Shown: positions 8,487 through 18,508, counted from the stretch's first letter. The stretch: 64,000 nucleotides of DNA from Bacteroidales bacterium (GCA_016928305.1 JAFGKY010000136.1:1-64000), one strand, 5' to 3'. The notes: generated from the letters alone by a model not told the origin. A program made the numbers and translations.

Positions 8487-9260
8487 ATGAAAATTTTAGT
8501 GATAGGGGCCGGAAAGATGGGTACATGGCTGATCGAATCGATATGCCTTGAACATGATGTAGCTGCATATGATACCGATCTTAACCGGTTAAAATATTTA
8601 TTCAATACTACAAAACTCATTTCAACCAGCGAAATAGCGGATTTTAATCCCGAAATGGTTATCAATGCGGTAAGTCTCCATAAAACGATTCCGGTTTTCA
8701 ATGAAATCATTCCATTTCTCAATGAAAAATGTCTGCTGGCCGATATTACTTCGGTAAAAAACGGTTTACGCGAATTTTATATGAAGGCAGGAAAACGATT
8801 TGTATCAACCCATCCTATGTTCGGCCCTACATTTGCCAACGTGAAAGATCTTGCCGGTCAGAATGCTATAATTATAAGTCAGTCGGATGAAGAAGGCAAA
8901 ATTTTTTTTCGTAACTTCTATAATACCTTTAATCTCAATATCTTTGAATACACTTTTACCGAACATGACAAAACCATTGCCTACTCCCTGTCTATTCCAT
9001 TTGCTTCCAGCATGGTGTTTGCAGCTTGCATGAAAAAACAAGAGGCTCCTGGTACAACTTTTAAAAAGCATTTTGAGATAGCCCGTGGTGTATTATCAGA
9101 AGATGATTATCTTTTGTCCGAAATACTATTCAGTCCATTTACTCATAATCAGATTGACAGGATCAGTGAAAGGCTGAATTATCTCAAAGAGATCATCGAG
9201 GAAAAAAATTATCCTAAAATGAAGCATTTTCTGGATGATCTTCGTGAGAATATGAAATGA
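8487..9260 (+). CDS. tyrA: Prephenate dehydrogenase
   Basis: Oxidatively decarboxylates prephenate to 4-hydroxyphenylpyruvate, the committed step to tyrosine. The 257-residue protein has an N-terminal Rossmann fold (GAGKMG) and the conserved STHPMFGPTF block with the catalytic His, followed by the helical dimerisation domain. No ACT or chorismate mutase domain is attached. It closes the operon, so one transcript carries both the Phe branch (pheA) and the Tyr branch (tyrA). No aromatic aminotransferase is present next to it. No clear terminator was seen in 9261-9445. Confidence 0.92.
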   Translation: MKILVIGAGKMGTWLIESICLEHDVAAYDTDLNRLKYLFNTTKLISTSEIADFNPEMVINAVSLHKTIPVFNEIIPFLNEKCLLADITSVKNGLREFYMKAGKRFVSTHPMFGPTFANVKDLAGQNAIIISQSDEEGKIFFRNFYNTFNLNIFEYTFTEHDKTIAYSLSIPFASSMVFAACMKKQEAPGTTFKKHFEIARGVLSEDDYLLSEILFSPFTHNQIDRISERLNYLKEIIEEKNYPKMKHFLDDLRENMK

Positions 9261-9445
9261 GTTACGCATTGTCCGTTATGCAGTAAAAGCTACATAATAA
9301 TACAAAAAAAGAATACCAGCTGTATGCCTATCAGGAAGGGCGTTTTTCCCCCTCCATATTCCAGCACCTGATCGACTATGCACACTTTCATACGTCTGAT
9401 ATCTGGTATCCGGTATCAGAAAATGATGGCTGATTCCAGTTTCTC

Positions 9446-12037
9446 CTATTTTACCACGAACTCGCTTTGTGCACTCACCGGCCTTCCATTATCATCAAAA
9501 CCCTGAACTAGAATTTGAAAAATGCCTGTAATATCGGATGTATAAAACGTAACTGTCATCGGGTCATCCTTTGCCGGCATAACAAGAGCCGGATTCCAGT
9601 ACAATGTGGTACGGTTATCATCTTTTGGCGCATTTGCCTGTGGGTATTTGGGCGCAAAAAATTCACGGTTCAACTCAAGCATGTCGATACCTGATAGTTC
9701 TGGAAGCATCCTGTTCTTTGCAATTCCGCGCACAGTTATTATTTCTATCACCGCTGGATAATTATTGTTTGTGAACTGCTTGATATCTGCACGATTTGTA
9801 AAGACTTTTATATACACAATATCGGGCGGTGTAAGGTTATTGATAACACTAATATGGGTTCCCTGTGGTACACCATCGATTATCATCAATGCTCCGAGTT
9901 GATTTGTATACGCATAGGGTGTACCTTTGAAAAATACCTGATTGTTGATAATATCGAATTGCCTTAAATCCATTATGATATCCAGCACACTTGAGTAATT
10001 GATGTATTGTTGCGGGCTGTATATTTTTTTTGTTTCACGTTCCGGTTTCTTCTTCTTTTTTCCCTGGTACTGGAAAGATGTCACTATATCGGGATATTGA
10101 TATTTATAAAGATCAACGACTTTTTGCCTGGGCAAATCTTTTTCGGTTATGAGAATTGTTCTATTTACTGCTTTTGAAAAATCCTGATCAACACTGGGCC
10201 AAAGTGTTATTTTCCCGGAAGCGTCAAAGGCGTTGATGTTCAAATAATTGAAATCAATAATATCGGACCCGAACAACACCCTGAATACACCCCATTCATC
10301 ACATTGGGTTTCGTAAAATTTCCAGTTTGCGATATTAATTGCTTTTACCTTGGCGTATCCGATAGGTAGTTTTCTTTTATCATTTACGATCCCGGTAATG
10401 CCATCACGATTGTAATATCTATCCGTGTATGATTCAAAACCGGCATATATCTTATCCCAATTTACCGGAAAAGGCTTTCCGAAAATGAGAAATGCATTTG
10501 TGTCGACCGATACTGACTTATAAATGTTGGTTGGGAAACGATTTTCATATACCATGTATTCATGAATATCCTTATTATATGTGTTTTCTGCCAGGTACTT
10601 CAATGATATTGATAACGAAAGATCTATATTGCCTTTGGTATTATCCGGATCGATTTGTACAATTTTAACCGTTACCGGTTCGCGTTTTCCGTAAAGGTTC
10701 TTATCCGAAATCACCTTGAGTGATTTTGCCGGACTTTTACCCATTACAAGATTATCGTAGCACAGTTCTGAATTTTTATCAAAGACAGAAACCTGGATCA
10801 GTCCTTCACCTCCTTCCGGAAAGGGCACTTCCACCAGTGTGTTATGGCTCACCTCAATTTCCGATAACCAGTATTTTTGATACGCCGAGGATGCTATCCA
10901 TACAGTTTTATACGTTGAGTTTACAGGGTTAACTTTTACTGTATAGATCAACGTGTTGTTTTTTATACCTTGATAATCAATGTATATTCCGGATTCCTTT
11001 ACGGGTGGTAAAATAAAAAGGCTGTCCCCCGGTGGAGTGATAACCCTTGCTTTGTATGCATTATCATGCGGTGTAATGGAAAAAGAACCTGTGCCACTGG
11101 TTCCGGTCTTAAACGACAGGATGGCTTTTCCTGACTGGTCAATGATTTCTCCTTCGCAGCATGCAGGGAAACCGAAATTATTAACTGCATGGATACTGAT
11201 CCTGTTTTCGTGATTTTTTAGCATGTATTTATGACCTGTGCTGAAATGAACGCGTATATTCCCGGTTGATACCGGCATTGGAAAAATATACTTACTGCTC
11301 CCTTCTTTGCTGGTTATGCTGAACTTAATGAAACAGGCATGATCGATTTTGTGAATTGGAATGAGGTCCCTTATATGTGCAAGGCCGCTGGGATCGGTCA
11401 TGGAATTTCCCTGTCTCAGATTTTTATTGGTTCCCTGAATGGAGTATGCGATAGTAGCCCCTGAAACAGGTTGTCCCGTGTGATTTTTAACACTTAGAAC
11501 AGCAGTGAAGGAATCGGATGTGCAGGATTTTTCATTAAATACCTGGAAATCTGCAAGGATTCTTCTTTTATTATTTTTCACAATAACCAGCTCTTTATTG
11601 AAGATCCGCACGGGATCACTGTTTTTCATCCAGCTTGTATATACCAAAAGATAATACTTTCCTTCCAGGATTGATTTTGGCAATACAAGGTAGCCGGTTA
11701 CCATATTATCTATAATGGGGTACCTGCGATAAACCAATTCTTCATTTTGCTGATCCAGTAATTTAATATATAAATCGTTACTGTACAGCGTGGCCCGTTC
11801 GCCGGTGAGAGAAGTAATATAACCCTTAAACCATACTGTTTCTCCGGCTTTATATATAAACTTATCCGTATGCAGAAACACTTTTTCCATAGGAAAAATC
11901 TTATTGTACTGATCGATTAGATCCCATGGCTTATCGGGTAATGTTAACCTGTTGGAGGCTGCCAATGTAACTATTACTAGTATGCAACTGATAAAAAGTC
12001 TATATAGGCTTTTGTTGTGATAGCTGAATGGAGTCAT
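9446..12037 (-). CDS. Large exported protein with MG2-like and TonB plug-like domains
   Basis: Protein of about 863 residues from the Met at 12037, chosen because AAAGGTAAG lies just upstream and a signal peptide follows at once; a Met at 12058 would overlap the previous gene. After the signal, a macroglobulin MG2-like domain starts with the typical VFLHTDKFIYKAGETVWFKG. The chain continues with further beta-rich segments and a carboxypeptidase-regulatory-like stretch. About 100-150 residues before the end it has a segment like the plug of TonB-dependent receptors (LMIIDGVPQGTHIS, then VYIKVF and a VIEIITVRG strand). No 22-strand barrel follows. Likely in the periplasm or at the outer membrane. 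Last gene of the ECF/FecR cassette. Confidence 0.8.
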   Translation of the reverse strand: MTPFSYHNKSLYRLFISCILVIVTLAASNRLTLPDKPWDLIDQYNKIFPMEKVFLHTDKFIYKAGETVWFKGYITSLTGERATLYSNDLYIKLLDQQNEELVYRRYPIIDNMVTGYLVLPKSILEGKYYLLVYTSWMKNSDPVRIFNKELVIVKNNKRRILADFQVFNEKSCTSDSFTAVLSVKNHTGQPVSGATIAYSIQGTNKNLRQGNSMTDPSGLAHIRDLIPIHKIDHACFIKFSITSKEGSSKYIFPMPVSTGNIRVHFSTGHKYMLKNHENRISIHAVNNFGFPACCEGEIIDQSGKAILSFKTGTSGTGSFSITPHDNAYKARVITPPGDSLFILPPVKESGIYIDYQGIKNNTLIYTVKVNPVNSTYKTVWIASSAYQKYWLSEIEVSHNTLVEVPFPEGGEGLIQVSVFDKNSELCYDNLVMGKSPAKSLKVISDKNLYGKREPVTVKIVQIDPDNTKGNIDLSLSISLKYLAENTYNKDIHEYMVYENRFPTNIYKSVSVDTNAFLIFGKPFPVNWDKIYAGFESYTDRYYNRDGITGIVNDKRKLPIGYAKVKAINIANWKFYETQCDEWGVFRVLFGSDIIDFNYLNINAFDASGKITLWPSVDQDFSKAVNRTILITEKDLPRQKVVDLYKYQYPDIVTSFQYQGKKKKKPERETKKIYSPQQYINYSSVLDIIMDLRQFDIINNQVFFKGTPYAYTNQLGALMIIDGVPQGTHISVINNLTPPDIVYIKVFTNRADIKQFTNNNYPAVIEIITVRGIAKNRMLPELSGIDMLELNREFFAPKYPQANAPKDDNRTTLYWNPALVMPAKDDPMTVTFYTSDITGIFQILVQGFDDNGRPVSAQSEFVVK

Positions 12038-12044
12038 AATATAC

Positions 12045-13637
12045 TTACCTTTTATCATGATTAATTTGTGAGGGTATTGTATCGTTAATTTTACGGATAG
12101 CAAAACTCTGATCGAACTGAATCCTGTCTTTTTTCCATAGCCTCAGAATTGTTTTCTCAATTGATTCCTCAGGGATGATTATATTTTCATCTCCCCAGAA
12201 TGATTCATCTGTTTCTTTAATCTGTCGTACCAAAATATCTCGCGGTCGTGAAATCTCTTTGAATTTGAAACGGGCTGTATTTGAGCTATCAATACCAGTA
12301 ATGACGAATTCTGAGATGGATTCGAACATGTAGTTTAGTTTATCCTGTGATTTATTCTTTTTATGTTTCACCCTGATGCTGATAACACTTCTGGCATTGC
12401 TCAGATTCCAACGGTTGTTATATTGCCTGTAATATACCTGATAACTGGCACTGACTGGCCTTACCTTGAGTTTTCGGGGACTTTTTTTAACGTAGAGACC
12501 GGTTGCATAATTAATTCCTTCCTGGCTTAATTCAAAATTTGCACCAATTATCGCCAGACTCTCTATATCTATATAGAGTTTTCCTTTGTAGCATGGATAA
12601 CTAACACCTTCTCGCTGATCAAAAGAGATTACATAGGTAGGTCTTTCCTGGTGATAAATTATCCTTTCTACGGCATAATCATACAGGTGAAAGTAATCCT
12701 TATCAAGGAAAGCAATTCCATTTTTAATAATATCCAGTTGCAGGTTGTTGTATAGTCCTCCCTGGACGATGAAATCAATATTTTCCTTGTTGGCAATATT
12801 ATTGCCTTTGCGTCCTTTGTAAATCTTAACCTGATCGGGACGGGAAGAGGTATAAGATTCCTTATATATATGAATAACAGCTTCTGAAAGGGAAATATTA
12901 TCATCATTTTGTTTGGTTGATTCACGGAAAAATGCGGTTAACACAGAAGCTTCGCTCTCATAATTATCCGGGATACTTTCAATGGCCTTTGTTATTATAT
13001 AAATTGGATCATAGGGTCTGACGATGATTTCATCTATCTGAACCTGATCGGAAGAAAGCCGTATGGTAAGAAAATTGGTATCAATATCGAATAAGGGCAT
13101 TCGGAATAAACGGTAACCGATGTATGAAACACCCAGCGTATCCTCAGGGGAAATGTCGTTGAATTTCAACAAGAAAGCACCGGCTGCATTTGAAATGGTT
13201 CCCATACTTTTATCCACAATAAAGATGTTTGCATATGGCAGGGGTTTCCTTGTTCTTTTATCGAGTACGACCCCCTGAATATAATTAACAGAAAGATTAG
13301 TCTTTGCTGCTGGCCTGGGTCTTTCAGCAATCAGCAGTATTTTATTGTTCCGTTCAATAAACCTTATACTGTCTGGCTGAAGAATTTCTGTTAAAATCGA
13401 TCGGATGGATTGTTTGGGTTTGGATATCGTAACGATCCGGTAAACCGGTACCTTGGATGTGTATGAAAACTCTACTTTTCCTTCTTTGGTTATTTCATCC
13501 AGGAAGTATTCAATACTGTTTGTATTGCATGAAATCTTGATTTCCTTATCCAGGAAAGACTTTTGAGCTTTCAGGGTTATTAAAAAGTAACAAGCAATAA
13601 ATATAAGCAGCCCTGTCTTTAAACAATTGGATCTCAT
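12045..13637 (-). CDS. Exported STN / carboxypeptidase-regulatory-like protein
   Basis: Protein of about 530 residues from the Met at 13637, where a signal peptide begins; the longer frame from 13673 would put 12 residues before it and overlap fecR. After the signal comes an STN (secretin/TonB short N-terminal) domain of about 75 residues. A carboxypeptidase-D regulatory-like beta-sandwich follows (starting YIQGVVLDKRTRKPLPYANIFI). The remaining roughly 330 residues are unassigned and beta-rich. In iron-type surface signalling the STN domain of the receptor contacts FecR, so this protein is a plausible partner of the FecR upstream although it has no barrel. The function is inferred from context. 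Confidence 0.8.
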   Translation of the reverse strand: MRSNCLKTGLLIFIACYFLITLKAQKSFLDKEIKISCNTNSIEYFLDEITKEGKVEFSYTSKVPVYRIVTISKPKQSIRSILTEILQPDSIRFIERNNKILLIAERPRPAAKTNLSVNYIQGVVLDKRTRKPLPYANIFIVDKSMGTISNAAGAFLLKFNDISPEDTLGVSYIGYRLFRMPLFDIDTNFLTIRLSSDQVQIDEIIVRPYDPIYIITKAIESIPDNYESEASVLTAFFRESTKQNDDNISLSEAVIHIYKESYTSSRPDQVKIYKGRKGNNIANKENIDFIVQGGLYNNLQLDIIKNGIAFLDKDYFHLYDYAVERIIYHQERPTYVISFDQREGVSYPCYKGKLYIDIESLAIIGANFELSQEGINYATGLYVKKSPRKLKVRPVSASYQVYYRQYNNRWNLSNARSVISIRVKHKKNKSQDKLNYMFESISEFVITGIDSSNTARFKFKEISRPRDILVRQIKETDESFWGDENIIIPEESIEKTILRLWKKDRIQFDQSFAIRKINDTIPSQINHDKR

Positions 13638-13659
13638 AATTCGAAAATTACAAAAATCC

Positions 13660-14628
13660 TTATTGTTTAACAACGATTATATTATCGGTATGGTTTATAG
13701 AAAGTGATGTAATGATGCGGAGTTCTTCCAGAATATCATCCAATGTTTGTTCTGTAAATTGCGCTGTCAGGCTATCATTCAGATTTGTTTCAATGGCTAA
13801 GCTTTTGTGGAAATGATGTGCGATATCCTGTAGTGCGTTTTCAACAGGGGTTTTATAAAAAACAAGCTGACCGGTTTTCCAGGATATATTATTGATATTT
13901 ACCTGTGGCCGTTTTTCAATGGTATTATCCGGGAAAATAAAACCTGATTCATCCTTGGCCACAATAGTACTTACTGCAGCATTTTCAGCTGATTGTACTG
14001 AAACACTTCCAAAAAGAACGACTACCCGGACAAACGAGGAATCCTCACAAACTGAGAAATGTGTCCCTTTGACTTCAACAACAGAATTACCGGCATAAAC
14101 CTTAAAAGAGAGTTCAGGATTATGTTCCACTTCAAAATAAGCTTCTCCCTGCAAGATTATGTCCCTGGATTCATGGTTGAAACCGTTGTTATACCAGATA
14201 GAGGAATTAATGTTCAGGGTAACCTCAGAACCATCCGGCAATTCAACAGATTTTACAAGGTCACTGGATTCAATTTTCGTATAAAATGATTGTTGGTTAT
14301 CGGTATACTGTATTATTTTAACTACCCCGATTGATAAACCAATGGCTACAATAAGAATTGCAGCAATTCTGATTATGTATGACCGGAGAGGTATAGCTTG
14401 GTGTCTTGTTGCATAATGACTTCCAATTCTTTGTTTTACAAGGTTCCAGTCAGCTTCTGTATCAATATCTTCAAAATCGATGGCATTACAGGATTCATTC
14501 CAAAGTGTATGAAGTTTTTCAACCTCAGCCTGTTTGATAGTATTCTCCTTCATCCACCTTTGCAACTTATTGTTGTCCTCCTTGCTGGCTGACAAATTAA
14601 AATATTTTGATAGGAGATTGAAATTCAT
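13660..14628 (-). CDS. FecR-family anti-sigma factor
   Basis: Membrane anti-sigma regulator of about 322 residues from the Met at 14628; an upstream Met at 14652 adds 8 residues copied from a local 12-base duplication. It has a cytoplasmic N-terminal region, a single membrane segment near residues 80-100, a periplasmic FecR domain (VELPDGSEVTLNINSS, then GEAYFEVEH), and a C-terminal DUF4974-like STN-fold end. It should hold the ECF sigma factor encoded immediately upstream until an outer signal arrives. It lies 22 bases before the STN-protein gene in the same direction. Confidence 0.9.
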   Translation of the reverse strand: MNFNLLSKYFNLSASKEDNNKLQRWMKENTIKQAEVEKLHTLWNESCNAIDFEDIDTEADWNLVKQRIGSHYATRHQAIPLRSYIIRIAAILIVAIGLSIGVVKIIQYTDNQQSFYTKIESSDLVKSVELPDGSEVTLNINSSIWYNNGFNHESRDIILQGEAYFEVEHNPELSFKVYAGNSVVEVKGTHFSVCEDSSFVRVVVLFGSVSVQSAENAAVSTIVAKDESGFIFPDNTIEKRPQVNINNISWKTGQLVFYKTPVENALQDIAHHFHKSLAIETNLNDSLTAQFTEQTLDDILEELRIITSLSINHTDNIIVVKQ

Positions 14629-14763
14629 AATGTATCTCAAAATGTATCTCAAAGCTAATAATAAGACATTTAATTATTCAATCGCACTTATATTATGCTG
14701 GAAATATCGCTTTGGTCTTGTCTTATATATCAGATATTCAATAATTTAGTTTATTACTATTTT

Positions 14764-15321
14764 TCAGAAAATCATTACCGGAAAATAGTCGGATAACTTT
14801 GTTCTCAATATTTTCAATGCTTTGCTGATTTGTGTCTCTACCGTTCTCTTCGAAATCTTCAACTTTTCAGCAATCTGTTCGTTTTTCAGTCCTTCAAAAC
14901 GGTTCATTCTGAAAATTCGTCTGCACCGATCGGGCATTTTCTCAATGCATGTGTGGATGCGATTATGCAATTCAATCATGGCAATCTGATGGTCTGTATA
15001 TTCATGGTCAGATTGCGACGCAATGTTCTTAAGATGCCGTTTGCGCATCTCAATATACGAGATATGGTTTATACAACTATTGTATACAGAGCGATATAAA
15101 TACGATTTCAATGATGTGTCAATTACGAGTGATCCCCTTTTTTCATACAACCTGACAAAAAATTCTTGCACAATCTCTCTGGCTGTATCAAGATCTTTGA
15201 CATATTTCAGTGCGAATACAACCAAGGGCTTGTAATATTCCCTGAAAAGTAATTCATAAGCGTAAATATTTCCTGATTTCAAATCATCCAGACTTACCGG
15301 TGTCTTCGTTGCTGCCACCAT
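14764..15321 (-). CDS. ECF RNA polymerase sigma factor
   Basis: Sigma-70 family ECF protein of 185 residues. Region 2 is at about 25-90 (YYKPLVVFALKYV, then the EIVQEFFVRLY helix), and region 4 at about 120-175 has the helix-turn-helix NEQIAEKLKISKRTVETQIS. It is the first gene of the ECF-FecR-STN-MG2 cassette, the usual order for Bacteroidota cell-surface signalling. Regulated genes normally include a SusC/SusD pair, but none is present here, so the downstream targets may be the two large exported proteins themselves. Confidence 0.93.
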   Translation of the reverse strand: MVAATKTPVSLDDLKSGNIYAYELLFREYYKPLVVFALKYVKDLDTAREIVQEFFVRLYEKRGSLVIDTSLKSYLYRSVYNSCINHISYIEMRKRHLKNIASQSDHEYTDHQIAMIELHNRIHTCIEKMPDRCRRIFRMNRFEGLKNEQIAEKLKISKRTVETQISKALKILRTKLSDYFPVMIF

Positions 15322-15333
15322 AACATTGAATAA

Positions 15334-15879
15334 TCAATTGAAGGTCTTTGTAGGACGAAAATTGGATACTTGCACTATCAGTTCATGCTGCCTAATGGAT
15401 GAATCAAAAAAAACAGGCACGTCACAGTATGAAAATCCAGGTACAGATTTTTTTTTGTTTGTTCCTACCGATCCTGATGAATATATAACCCTGCCGTCAA
15501 GCCAAATACACGATGTGGGAAAAATATCATAAAAGCGCAGCGCATATACATCATGTAAATCAGGCATCTTAATAACCATCCTGTAGGTTGCATAACCCCT
15601 GGCAGGATAGACCAGTCCCTTTTTACTTGTCCAGGAATAAGGTACAGCAATATACGAAGGTACGGGTCTATTTACAGAATCAGTAAATGATCCGGGATAT
15701 AGTAGGGTATCCCAGTAAAATTCCCACTCCCCGGTGAGTTTAATTATACCCGACTGGCTGAAATTCCAGTCTTTCAGGTTGATAATCCCTTTGTTAACTA
15801 CCAGGATTTCGCCGTATATACTCCCAAGGAAAAAGCAAAATGAAAAAAGAGATACGAAAATGGATCTTTTATCTTGCAT
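15334..15879 (-). pseudogene. Truncated 7TM-DISM receptor, sensor domain only
   Basis: The frame encodes about 181 residues from the Met at 15879, where a signal peptide begins. The rest resembles the periplasmic sensor domain of 7TM-DISM receptors (sugar-binding-like beta sandwich: WEFYWDTL, then GYATYRMVIKMP, then SCIWLDGRVIYSSG, ending in VQVSNF). In intact receptors seven membrane helices and a kinase or cyclase output follow. Here the frame stops 12 bases before the ECF sigma gene and none of that remains. It is most likely a remnant, though a secreted stand-alone sensor cannot be excluded. The family assignment rests on motif recognition. Confidence 0.6.
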
Positions 15880-16016
15880 AAAAGGTGCCTGAGTTTTGGG
15901 TATAAATATAATTAAAAACCGGTTACCGAATAAAAAAATCAATGGTAACGGCCACTCCATTAATGAGAATAATTATAAATTAGCAACCAGCAATTCTAAA
16001 CCTAAACACAGAACAT

Positions 16017-17153
16017 ATGAAAATGGCTAAATTTTTCCCGTTTTTATGGCTGGTGATCATAATGGGTTGTAAGCAACAGGCTCCCGTTAATACCGGCATT
16101 GAAAAGAAATTCTTCGGCACGTTGGCTGAAGGGAGTGAGACTTATTTGTATACCCTGACAAATAGTAAGGGCATGTCAGTATCTGTTACCAATTACGGCG
16201 GCAGGATAACTTATATTAACGTTCCTGATAAGAATGGTACAATGGGCGATGTCATTTTGGGCTTTGACAGTGTATCAGGTTATATTGCTGACAATACTTT
16301 TCAGGGAAGTCTGGTAGGAAGGTATGCTAACCGTATTGGGAAAGGACAGTTTTCCATTGATGGTATTACCTATACGCTTGCCAGCAACAATGCGCCAAAT
16401 CACCTGCATGGCGGTGTTGTCGGATTTGACAGGAAAATATGGGAAGTAAAGGAAGTATCGGATTCTTCACAGATAGGTCTTGAATTAACATATACAAGCG
16501 TTGATGGGGAAGAAGGATATCCAGGGAATCTGACTGTTAAGGCTTTGTATTCTCTCAGCCGTGAATCCAATGAACTGACGATTGATTATTGGGCTGAAAC
16601 AGATACACCAACCATAGTGAACCTTACCAATCATGCCTACTATAATTTATCTGCGGGCGCTGAAAACACCATTCTCAATCACTATCTGATGATCGCTGCT
16701 GATTCGATCACACCGGTTGACAGCACACTTATACCCACAGGACTTCTTGCTCCCGTTGACGGAACTCCTTTCGATTTCAGAAAGCTCACAAGGATTGGAG
16801 AACGAATTGATGACCCTGATCCGCAAATGTTTTTTGGAAAGGGATACGATCATAATTTTGCACTGAATAATGATGGAAATCTTGTACTGGCAGCTGAAGT
16901 TGTTGATAGCCTTTCAGGCAGAATCTTACAGATACACACAACCAAGCCTGGCATTCAGTTTTACAGTGGCAATTTCCTTGATGGTACGTTTACCGGTAAG
17001 GGAGGGAAGGTGCATTCCTACCGTTATGCCCTTTGTCTTGAACCACAGCATTTCCCTGACTCACCCAACAAACCGCAATTTGAATCTCCGGTATTAAGAC
17101 CCGGTGAAAAATATCATCAGGTTGATGTATATAAATTTTCAGTTTTACCCTGA
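16017..17153 (+). CDS. galM: Aldose 1-epimerase (mutarotase), lipoprotein form
   Basis: Interconverts the alpha and beta anomers of aldoses. The 378-residue protein starts with a lipoprotein signal (lipobox ending MGC, Cys18), so it probably works in the periplasm. Family motifs are GRYANRIGKGQF, NHLHGG (substrate His), NLTNHAYYNL (catalytic His) and the C-terminal LEPQHFPDSPN carrying the conserved acidic residue region. It is convergent with uxaE, and an inverted repeat separates them. Its neighbours suggest a role in feeding plant-type sugars or uronates into metabolism. Confidence 0.92.
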   Translation: MKMAKFFPFLWLVIIMGCKQQAPVNTGIEKKFFGTLAEGSETYLYTLTNSKGMSVSVTNYGGRITYINVPDKNGTMGDVILGFDSVSGYIADNTFQGSLVGRYANRIGKGQFSIDGITYTLASNNAPNHLHGGVVGFDRKIWEVKEVSDSSQIGLELTYTSVDGEEGYPGNLTVKALYSLSRESNELTIDYWAETDTPTIVNLTNHAYYNLSAGAENTILNHYLMIAADSITPVDSTLIPTGLLAPVDGTPFDFRKLTRIGERIDDPDPQMFFGKGYDHNFALNNDGNLVLAAEVVDSLSGRILQIHTTKPGIQFYSGNFLDGTFTGKGGKVHSYRYALCLEPQHFPDSPNKPQFESPVLRPGEKYHQVDVYKFSVLP

Positions 17154-17162
17154 ACATAATAA

Positions 17163-17211
17163 AACAGTTCACAGTTCACAGTTCACCGTTAACTGTAAAC
17201 TGTGAACTGTT
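17163..17211. repeat. Inverted repeat built from 7-bp CAGTTCA-like units
   Basis: AACAGTTCACAGTT (17163-17176) is perfectly complementary to AACTGTGAACTGTT (17198-17211). The left side is itself a short tandem array with a period of 7. It lies between the convergent galM and uxaE genes and could form a 14-bp hairpin in either transcript, but it lacks a T run, so it is not a standard intrinsic terminator. Confidence 0.75.
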
Positions 17212-17235
17212 AACCGATTACCGTTATCTGTTATC

Positions 17236-18480
17236 TTAAAGGAATATTCGTTTAATATGCCGTTCCCATAAATTCTCATAAACCTGTTTTCCTACCATTT
17301 CGGCATTTGCTTTGATGGCATTGATATAAGCACTGCCATATTCTGCAGCAACCTTATAGCCGACATGAATCAATTGGCGAAGATCAGGATTAAAATCCGG
17401 GTGATCGGGGATGTGTCGGAGCGCATTGGCAAATTTCTCACTGCTCCATTGGTTTACTGATTCCGGGCTGGGCAGGTGGTCCGGTCGGATGTCAATCACT
17501 GATGCGTAAGGAGCGCATAAATCTTCACGCCGCTCATAAGCTTTGGCATATATGTTTTTGGCGAGGGAGAGGGCATCTCCGCCAGCCATCGCCAATCCGG
17601 TAACTTCTTCCAGCCATGTTGTACCTGCTGTTTTGATGTGTATTCCTTTGTCATGTTTCTTTATCAATCTCGCTATTTCAGAATATATGCTGAATTTATC
17701 ACTACCTGAATGCACACTTAACTTCAACGATGTTTCGAGATTAAATTCCCTGACAGCATATTCGACTACCAGGATGTCTTCTTCGAATTCCCTGGCAAAT
17801 GTTTCAACATCGCCTACATAATCAATTCCCTTGTTAAACCTGCCGGTAAACTTAGGTGCAATGGTATAAAAGATGACTTGTTCCTTGGCCAGCGCTCCGA
17901 TGATAAAAAATAACTCAATAGGAGTTTGCGGATTGTTGACTTCATCCATGGATACCTCGGCAACAAAGGATCCTCTTCCTTTTTTAAGTTCAATGGTCCG
18001 GTATATGGCTCCGGCTTCTTTAATGGCATAAAGATATTTTGCGGCCATTTCATTAAGCGATTTATCCGTTATTTCAAAAGGTGTTCTTATACCTGGGACA
18101 AGAAGACTACCCCTGTATTTCTTAAATGCGGAAATAAAATCATCAATATCCTTTTTCTGTGCCGGCTTACCAATAAAATCTGCAACATCAAGTGTGAAAA
18201 AATCACTTGAATCGATGAATTTCTCAACATTGGAATTGTTGATATGATCAGCATCTACAAAATAGTCTTTTTGCCATCTGCCCTGGGCCACTGCTTCTTC
18301 AGCTTCGGCCCTGACATCTGCCGGGGAAGAATGAACAATGGTATGTTCACGATTTGATTTGTTCCACACCGGGGTGATTTCTATGCCCTGTTTCAGAGCT
18401 TGTTCAAAAGCCTGTAATTGATATTTTCCCTGCAATCCAAAACGATCGCCAATCCCAAATGAGTATTTTCCAAGTTTCAT
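17236..18480 (-). CDS. uxaE: Tagaturonate/fructuronate epimerase (UxaE family)
   Basis: Protein of 414 residues resembling the UxaE tagaturonate epimerase family, described from Thermotoga, which interconverts D-tagaturonate and D-fructuronate and so links galacturonate to the glucuronate route. Recognisable blocks are the N-terminal GKYSFGIGDRFGLQGKYQL, LKLSVHSGSDKFSIY and IHIKTAGTTWLEEVTGLA. The context supports this: a LacI regulator is divergent, followed by a fructuronate reductase-like SDR and a KDG kinase-like protein. An operator-like palindrome at 18509-18526 lies 28 bases upstream of its start. Confidence 0.82.
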   Translation of the reverse strand: MKLGKYSFGIGDRFGLQGKYQLQAFEQALKQGIEITPVWNKSNREHTIVHSSPADVRAEAEEAVAQGRWQKDYFVDADHINNSNVEKFIDSSDFFTLDVADFIGKPAQKKDIDDFISAFKKYRGSLLVPGIRTPFEITDKSLNEMAAKYLYAIKEAGAIYRTIELKKGRGSFVAEVSMDEVNNPQTPIELFFIIGALAKEQVIFYTIAPKFTGRFNKGIDYVGDVETFAREFEEDILVVEYAVREFNLETSLKLSVHSGSDKFSIYSEIARLIKKHDKGIHIKTAGTTWLEEVTGLAMAGGDALSLAKNIYAKAYERREDLCAPYASVIDIRPDHLPSPESVNQWSSEKFANALRHIPDHPDFNPDLRQLIHVGYKVAAEYGSAYINAIKANAEMVGKQVYENLWERHIKRIFL

Positions 18481-18508
18481 CGCTTATTCAAATGATTTGT
18501 TAATAAAT

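Noticed and set aside
9446-15321. Polysaccharide utilisation locus
   Set aside because: There is no SusC-type barrel, SusD lipoprotein or glycoside hydrolase beside the sigma/FecR genes.
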